Below are positions 58,174 to 64,000 of a stretch of 64,000 bases of DNA, one piece after another. Source of the DNA: Linnemannia elongata (taxonomy: Eukaryota; Mortierellomycota; Mortierellomycetes; Mortierellales; Mortierellaceae); NCBI GenBank assembly GCA_036320915.1, contig JAXBDG010000020.1, forward strand, positions 62,001 to 126,000. Reading direction: 5' to 3'. Position numbers and translations under genes: made by a program. The notes beneath the pieces were generated by a model, which did not search any database, had not been told where the DNA came from, and was given only the letters and a program-made list of their open reading frames with translations. Numbering within the stretch: the first letter of the stretch is position 1; each line of letters opens with the position of its first letter.

Positions 58174-58758
58174 AAAGTGGAAGGAGATAAAGTACGAACC
58201 TCGCCTCGTCGAGAGAACCGAAGGGAGGTTCAATGAAGGAGGAGAGGGGGCCAGTGAGCTCTACAACCGCCGTACTTTCGAGCCGAACCCTTTTACTTGC
58301 GGTTAAATCATTACGGGGTTAAATCACGTGCGGATCGATCGATCGAGACACTCACACGGGAATTGTGCGATACAATCATTTCTTCCATTTGGTTGGTTGC
58401 GTGGACATTTTCTTGAGTGTGGAGAGCGGCGGCTTGTTTCGCGTTTGGTCCGGTTGGGTTGCGCGCATAATCAAGAATACGAAAAGAGAGCATTGGCGGG
58501 GCTGGATTGAAGTTATATAGGGGTAGGCTAGGGCAGTGTAACAAATGACAGCAGGCTAAAGACAGACGGGCTGAAGAGTTTACTAATGTGTCCACCGCAA
58601 TGAAGAACAAAGGTCCGATAGAGCCCTGAGTTGCACATACTTCGATCTCATCCTCTCATCGGTTATTTGATGTGCAATCAAATGAATGTACGTACTTTAC
58701 TTTCTTTCATACGCATAGTAGTAGTACAAAAAAAAAGAAGAGGGGAATCGACAAATGT
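58035..58758. other. Intergenic region, velvet 3' end to ALDH3 promoter
   Basis: About 720 bp. A 37-nt poly-A (58129-58165) stands about 95 bp upstream of the ALDH3 ATG (poly-T on the gene strand). The rest is mixed sequence with a short GATC repeat (58336-58346). No gene is seen. Confidence 0.5.
58129..58165. repeat. 37-nt poly-A tract
   Basis: On the ALDH3 coding strand this is a poly-T upstream element, a common fungal promoter feature. Confidence 0.85.
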
Positions 58759-61700
58759 TTACGCGGCAGACACCTTCTGGTGCTCCGGCACCGTCTGAAC
58801 GGTCAACGGGTTCGCTTGACTACCTAACGGTGCAGCTCCTGACCCAGCAATATGAGATCCTGCAAACTGGCTCGATTCTGCCTTGTCATCTTGCTTCGAC
58901 CCTTGTCTCTGCTGATCGGCATATCCATGCGAAGAACCCTGTCCTGGAAAGTGGCCTGGGTATGCTCCGCCAGTGTAACCAGGTGGGGCGTGGCCATGAT
59001 AGTAAGAAGCCGCTGCAATGGCTGCTGCATGAGCATGAGCTCCTCGAAGGCCATAGCTGGGCAAGAGTGCTCCGTATTCCGATTCCACAGAACGTCCCGC
59101 AGCTCCATAAGGTGTAGGGTCCGATCGGCGAGGGCCTGGATGTGCTGCAGCATAGCTTGATGCATTCTCTCGCCCCTCAGCGGCTCTTGCTCTATCCTGA
59201 TCGTTCTCGGATCCATATGCATGACTGGCTCGTCGCGTCAAAGGCACTGTCACGCCACCCGCGGAACCATCTGCTGCGGTCGCCGCCGCCGCAGCTGAGG
59301 TTGGCGGATGGCCTGCTCGAGGGAGGTTCGAGGACGAGGCTGATCGACCATGACCAAATGAAGGATGGCCGTCCAGACCGTGATCCATCGACGCCGACCG
59401 AGGAAGGCTCCCATCCATTGAGTGAGGTCCATAAGGATATGACGATGGGCTCTCTCTTCCATAGGGTCCCACAGTAGCTCCTGAACTTGGGGGGCCTCCA
59501 TATGGAGGATAGCCGGGGTGGCCAAGCGCAGCTGGTCTCTGGCGAACGTCATCATCACGGTCGCGGCCTGGTCCATAGGCGCCTTCGCCCGGAGGTCCGT
59601 ATACTCCTCTGGCTAATGAATGAGGGTAATGCGCCATGGGATAGTCCTGAGGATGTGGAGGAGACGTGACCCTAGGATCTCTAGGATCTCGAGGGTCCCT
59701 TGGATCACGAGGGTCTCTTGGGTCGCGTGGCTCCCGTGGCTCCCGTGGATCACGAGGGTCTCGTGGGTCTCGGGGACCACGTCCATCTCTGGGATCTCGT
59801 GTTTCACGGGGATCACGAGGGTCTCGTGGATATGAGGCACTCAATTCGTCGCGCAAGGGACGACCAAGAGGATCACCAGGGACTGCAGGGTAGCCTGCTG
59901 CCCCAGACCGGCTGTACGGAGTTCCAGATTCGAGTGGAGGGTACGAGTAAGGGTGTTTGCCCATCGCGATCGCGTCAACCTCTGCCATTGTGTAGGGTGA
60001 GACAGGGCCTATGCCATCGTGCGGCGGGTATTTGCTATGGAGAGGTGGGTAACGATAAGGGTAGCCAGCGTAGGGATCAGCCTGAGAACCAGGGCGGAAG
60101 CGGGGATATCCATAGTCATCAAAGGCGCGAGGGTCGTATAGATCCCGATGCAGGTGGTATGGGTAAGGTGGGTAGTGAGGCGGAAGATCATCGGCAGACC
60201 TCATGATATGATCACGATCGTACGGATGAGGGCCTGCGCGGTAATAGTCTCCAGGATAGGGTCCATAGTCGGCAGAACGAGGCCGCCCCGGATAGCCAGG
60301 GTAAGGTGGGTAGGCATACGGGCCATCGGTTGGCAAGCCATCTGGAGGATATGGTGGTCCGCGGTGGGGGTCACGAGGGTGTCTTGGTCCAAGGCGAGGA
60401 TCGTACATCGGGTGGCGGTGGGGTCCCACAAAGCCGTTCCTTCTCGGCTCGTCTGGATAGTCATCGTACAACTCAGCGGCGGCCTTTGGATCAATGAGCT
60501 CGCCTGCCCTTGCCCTTGTAACATGACTGGGGTGATCAGGGTTGCGAGAAAAAGGGGTGCTAGGCGATCCTGAGGGGTAATGCCCAGGGTGAGCGGCCGC
60601 TCGAGGCGTTGCGGCGCCACTGCCACCTCGATAGGGCCCCAGAGCCCCCGCTCTTGCAGACTGACCTGCGTACTCTCGATACATCTGCGCCTCCTGTACA
60701 CGTGCGTAATACTCTTCCCCTGACCGCGGTCCTCCATTGAGATCCAACTGTGACACACCTTCAGCCGCCTTGGTGGTGGCAGACTGTCTTCGAGCGATTT
60801 GCAGCGCTTCATCACCATAAGGAGGTCTTGTTTGGGTGTATGGTTCCTGTAATGGCCGTGAGCGCTGGGTAGGGGTCTCCAAGTGCTCTGGTAAGGGGCT
60901 CCTCCATGGACGGCTCTTTTGGATCTGCGCCTGAGTGGCATTGGTTGATGAATCAGCGGCGTTCTTGTTTTCCAGATGAGGTGTAGCTCCTATTGTCATT
61001 ATACACGCGCAGTACAACCTTTTGTTAGGGTAGAAACGACGACGACAATAACATAGCAGCTGCAGAAAAGGCGACGATATTAGCCTGTGTGGGGAACGAA
61101 CCTCGTCTTGAATCTACGCTTCGTGTACCGGAAGCCCTGCGTTTAGAGTTTGCAGGGAGACCAGTAGCAGCAGCTGTTGATTCCTCATCCTCTTGAGAAT
61201 CTGCTGGTTCCTGTTGTTCCTGTAGTTGTGAGTCGGCTGGGCTTAGTGACTTTGGTTCAATTCCTATATACTCGCCGCGTGTCCTCCTGTGATCATGAAA
61301 TATGTTGGAAGAAATACATGTTAGTCTCTTTGCGCGTACCTGGCATAGCCTCTTCTCTTCTTCGTCAACTTCAATGTCACAAAGAGGATGTCAGTTAGAA
61401 TGCATGACTTACTTCTTAGGACGGACTTCCTTTCGTATCCGGAGCTTGAGGCCCTGATCGGCAAAGTATTGGGAGAGCACCGTTGATTCTATGAGATAGT
61501 TGTTGTATTGTTTGTTACCATAGATAGAACGAAAGAATGAGTAAGCGATCGAGTGCTTGCATGCGTGAGTGCAATCGTATCGGTAATAGTGTGTGCGTGT
61601 GTAAGAGTGGGTGTAAGAGAGAGGTTTACCTTCCATGCCAGGAAACTTTTTTGCAGAAAAGACTACAAGGGGCTCAGAAATCACGTGCGCGCAGAAGTGG

Positions 61701-63256
61701 ACATCCTTGCTTTTCGTGCCCAAAATAAAAAAGAAGAGATCGACAATCAATTAGTGATCGTCTGGATATAAAAAAAGTTCTGTGTCGATTCCGATTTTCT
61801 GGAACATGCCGCTTGAAAAAGAGACAGAGAGCCGGTTCGGATGGCGACGAATAAGACAGGAAAGGACATCATGATGACGAGCAATGATGACGTACCCAAC
61901 CATTTCGTAGAGACAAAACTTAAGGCGGTAGGTGCCTTCCATCCTCACAGAGAGATCGGGAAAGACAAAGAACCCCGATTCCTGTCCATTGCCCTCAATA
62001 TCCTTGAGAGGGTAGAGAGAAGACACCGACGAACCTGTCGTGGCCTTTGTCCTGTTGTCCTTGAACAGGTGCATATCCTCCTTGGATCGAGTGTCCTTGA
62101 TCAGGAGCACATCCTCCCTTGTGTCCTTCTCGACCAGGGACGCATGCATAAAATAGTATGGGTTCTGAAGGTATGACGTGAATCCGCCACTATCAATTGT
62201 GGATAAGAATAGCGATTCCCATTGAAGAAAAAAAAGCAAACACGAAAAGAAGGACGGTATTAGAAATAGCGATTGTGATGAGTGAAGGTTGGTTTGGTGT
62301 CCGTGTTTGTCCCCTTTTTTTCATTCGTCCGTTTACTTCTAGCTATACTTTTTTTCTTTTTTCCTTCCTTAGATCCTTGTGATCTCACACATTCTCACTA
62401 GTTAGCTTCAGATTCCCTGTTCTTTCAACTCTGCAACGGGGGTTTCTTACTTCTTTTGTCCATTGACTGAAGGAGGTGCACGCACAATCAGTTGTACGAT
62501 TGGGGGAGGGTCGATGGGTCTTCGATCGGCTAACATGGATGAGAATATAAAAATTTCAAGGCGACAAAATGCGAGAGGGGGTGACGATCCATTTAGTTCA
62601 AGATAGAAATTAGAAAGGTGAGATTAGTATCCGACACAAATAAAGTACTGATCAATTAAATGATTAAAAAAAAAGAGCAGCTGCACATGGACACGTCAAC
62701 CAAAACGCTGGGGAAGGTGATATTAAACTGCCTCTTTCTGGGTTGGCAGACAGAGTTATGAAAACGATGAAGAGCGACGATCGTTCTCTTGCCAATCGTG
62801 TATTGAGTGATGCTCGCTCATCCCTTTCTCTCTCCTTTAAAGATTCTCTTCCTTTTGTGAGCGAAATTCCATCCCTTATGATTCGCACCTCTTTTTCTTC
62901 ATTCATCATCCTCCACCTCTTTGTAACCATTGCCTTTTGTTATCGTCTTATGTCCTTTCGCAGAAAAATAACTTCACCAACCCCGGGAACCTTGAACAAG
63001 CTCCGATGTGGTCCCAGCACTCCAATGCTACGAACAAAAACAGCGTTGTCCTCTAGATACACAAAAAAGGGATAAATATCACGGAAGCAAAAGATCGTCG
63101 CCTTTGTTCTTGCTCAATTGATACATGATGTCTATTCTTCTCCGTGGTTATTGTTCACTTGTTCGTTCGTTCGCTCCTTGTCGTCATTCCTATCCACCAC
63201 TCAGGATTTCGGGGGTTCAAAATAACCTCGCAGTCCATCGACTCGGGTGTTGCGGC

Positions 63257-63291
<35 letters not shown>

Positions 63292-63922
63292 AAGAGGAAG
63301 AGGAAAGAGACTAAAAAACGAGAGCACCCAAGATGATGGAAGTCTTTTTTGAGAACAACTTTGAGACAGTTGGTTGCAAATCCGTGTATGGTTATTTTTT
63401 CTGAGTTGGCAGGTCGTATGTTATGCTTCGCTTGCATATACGTCTGTCGGTATAAAATGTGGGGAGTGTTCCAGTCATCCCACGAGCTGGTAACCGCTTA
63501 AAATCGATCATTTGAATCCAGGGAGGAATGGTGGGATAGAAGGGGTTCGGTTGAATATGCGAGGAAAACGCCAAAGCGCGCAAAGGGAAAGCGGAGGATG
63601 TAATCACAGTATTGTTGACGAGTTGCAGTACTCGCTCCAGTACATGGATTGGATACCCGATTAGGGGATGATGATTGACAGATGGGAGCTGAGATGAAGG
63701 GAAGTGGGGAGAGTATGGGCGGAGGGAGTGGAAGGAACTGGAAAGGGGGTAGTGAGAGAGAAGGGCGACGGGGAAGGACGCATATTGATGATGTTGTGTA
63801 CGTGGTATGTTTGGTCAATGGGAGAAGGTTTGTGTGGACTGGAGTTATGGAACTTGCCTTTTTCGCCGACGCCGCACATACGCGACTGCTTGGGTTGTTG
63901 CCGGAGAATTAGCTCATATGTT
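58759..63922 (-). CDS. Velvet-domain regulator, long C-terminal tail (5' end outside window)
   Basis: Exons on the minus strand: 63858-63922, 62451-62529, 61896-62189, 61630-61709, 61413-61488, about 61340-61354, 61102-61286, 58759-60989. Velvet proteins (VeA, VelB, VosA, VelC) are NF-kB-like DNA-binding regulators of development and secondary metabolism. The domain is unmistakable: [96 protein letters not shown] and [12 protein letters not shown]. After it lies a tail of about 800 residues rich in Pro, Arg, Asp, Tyr and Gly, with a run of RDP triplets. The first visible exon starts at a CT-rich acceptor, so earlier exons lie past the window end. Intron 1 visible is 1328 bp with a GC donor. 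The 15-nt exon is the least certain part. Subtype is open. Confidence 0.88.
59660..59840 (-). repeat. RDP triplet repeat in the velvet protein tail
   Basis: A 9-nt unit is repeated about 15-18 times on the coding strand and encodes Arg-Asp-Pro with some Arg-Glu-Pro. Neighbouring frames also stay open, as expected of a 9-nt repeat. Confidence 0.85.
63258..63289. repeat. 32-nt poly-A tract in the velvet intron
   Basis: Homopolymer inside the 1.3-kb GC-AG intron; it is poly-T on the gene's strand. Confidence 0.85.
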
Positions 63923-64000
63923 CTGTTGGAGTAAAGGTGGAGACGAGAGAGGGAGAGAGAGAGAGAGATAAAAAAAAAGTGAGTGAGCGATCAGAGAGAG

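Noticed and set aside
59620..60206. Several plus-strand frames over the velvet tail ([17 protein letters not shown])
   Set aside because: They come from the 9-nt repeat being open in many frames; only the minus-strand frame continues the velvet domain in phase.
1..64000. CRISPR arrays, rRNA, intact tRNA, plasmid or phage features
   Set aside because: No spaced direct repeats, no rRNA motifs and no well-paired tRNA cloverleaf were found; the DNA is eukaryotic nuclear.

Overview
This is fungal nuclear DNA. Genes are broken by GT-AG introns (mostly 45-150 bp, a few of 300-1300 bp), coding DNA is near 50% GC, and intergenic DNA is full of CT/GA runs, homopolymers and TATA boxes. A NACHT STAND protein, a velvet regulator, a PHO84-type transporter and the general gene style point to an early-diverging filamentous fungus, most likely Mortierellomycotina or another Mucoromycota. 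That placement is inference; no rRNA is present.

Layout, left to right. 0-10 kb: a Golgi nucleotide-sugar transporter (-), a membrane-anchored GH5_9 exo-beta-1,3-glucanase (+, with a small MITE-like palindrome in its intron) and an AcrB-like coiled-coil membrane protein (-). 11-19.5 kb: an MSC7-type aldehyde dehydrogenase, a GNAT acetyltransferase, a PHO84-type phosphate:H+ symporter and 6-phosphogluconolactonase, all (+). 19.8-22.4 kb: an aldo/keto reductase with large low-complexity insertions (-). 22.4-28.5 kb is the most accessory-looking part: a decayed Tc1/mariner-like fragment, an orphan ORF, then a NACHT STAND gene whose usual C-terminal sensor repeats are missing. Its reading frame can be spliced in phase to a C2H2 zinc-finger ORF that has no start codon of its own. 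29-35 kb: a REX3-type exonuclease (+), ribosomal protein S16 (-, with a GC-AG intron) and, divergently, mitochondrial ribosomal protein mL38/MRPL35 (+). 36.7-40.1 kb: a 14-TM MFS transporter with a 12-nt microexon (+). 40.5-42.5 kb: a secreted, apparently GPI-anchored repeat protein whose repeats all end in KR or RR, the signature of Kex2-processed peptide precursors (-). 44-47.5 kb: a CSC1/OSCA/TMEM63 channel (+). 47.6-51.8 kb: a TKL-type kinase with a very long tail and a C-terminal C1 domain (-). 53.5-55.1 kb: REI1, a pre-60S factor (+). 55.4-58.0 kb: a tail-anchored fatty-aldehyde dehydrogenase (-). 58.8-64 kb: a velvet-domain regulator (-) whose 5' end lies beyond the window.

I rebuilt exon structures by hand from splice-site dinucleotides, phase continuity and family motifs. 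In each complete spliced model the summed coding length is a multiple of three. The genes do not form one pathway. Common themes are cell wall and secretion (nucleotide-sugar transporter, glucanase, repeat protein), aldehyde and lipid metabolism (two ALDHs, one AKR), ribosome supply (RPS16, mL38, REI1) and signalling or self-recognition (TKL kinase, velvet, NACHT). The two observations most worth following are the Kex2-type repeat precursor and the NACHT/zinc-finger junction.
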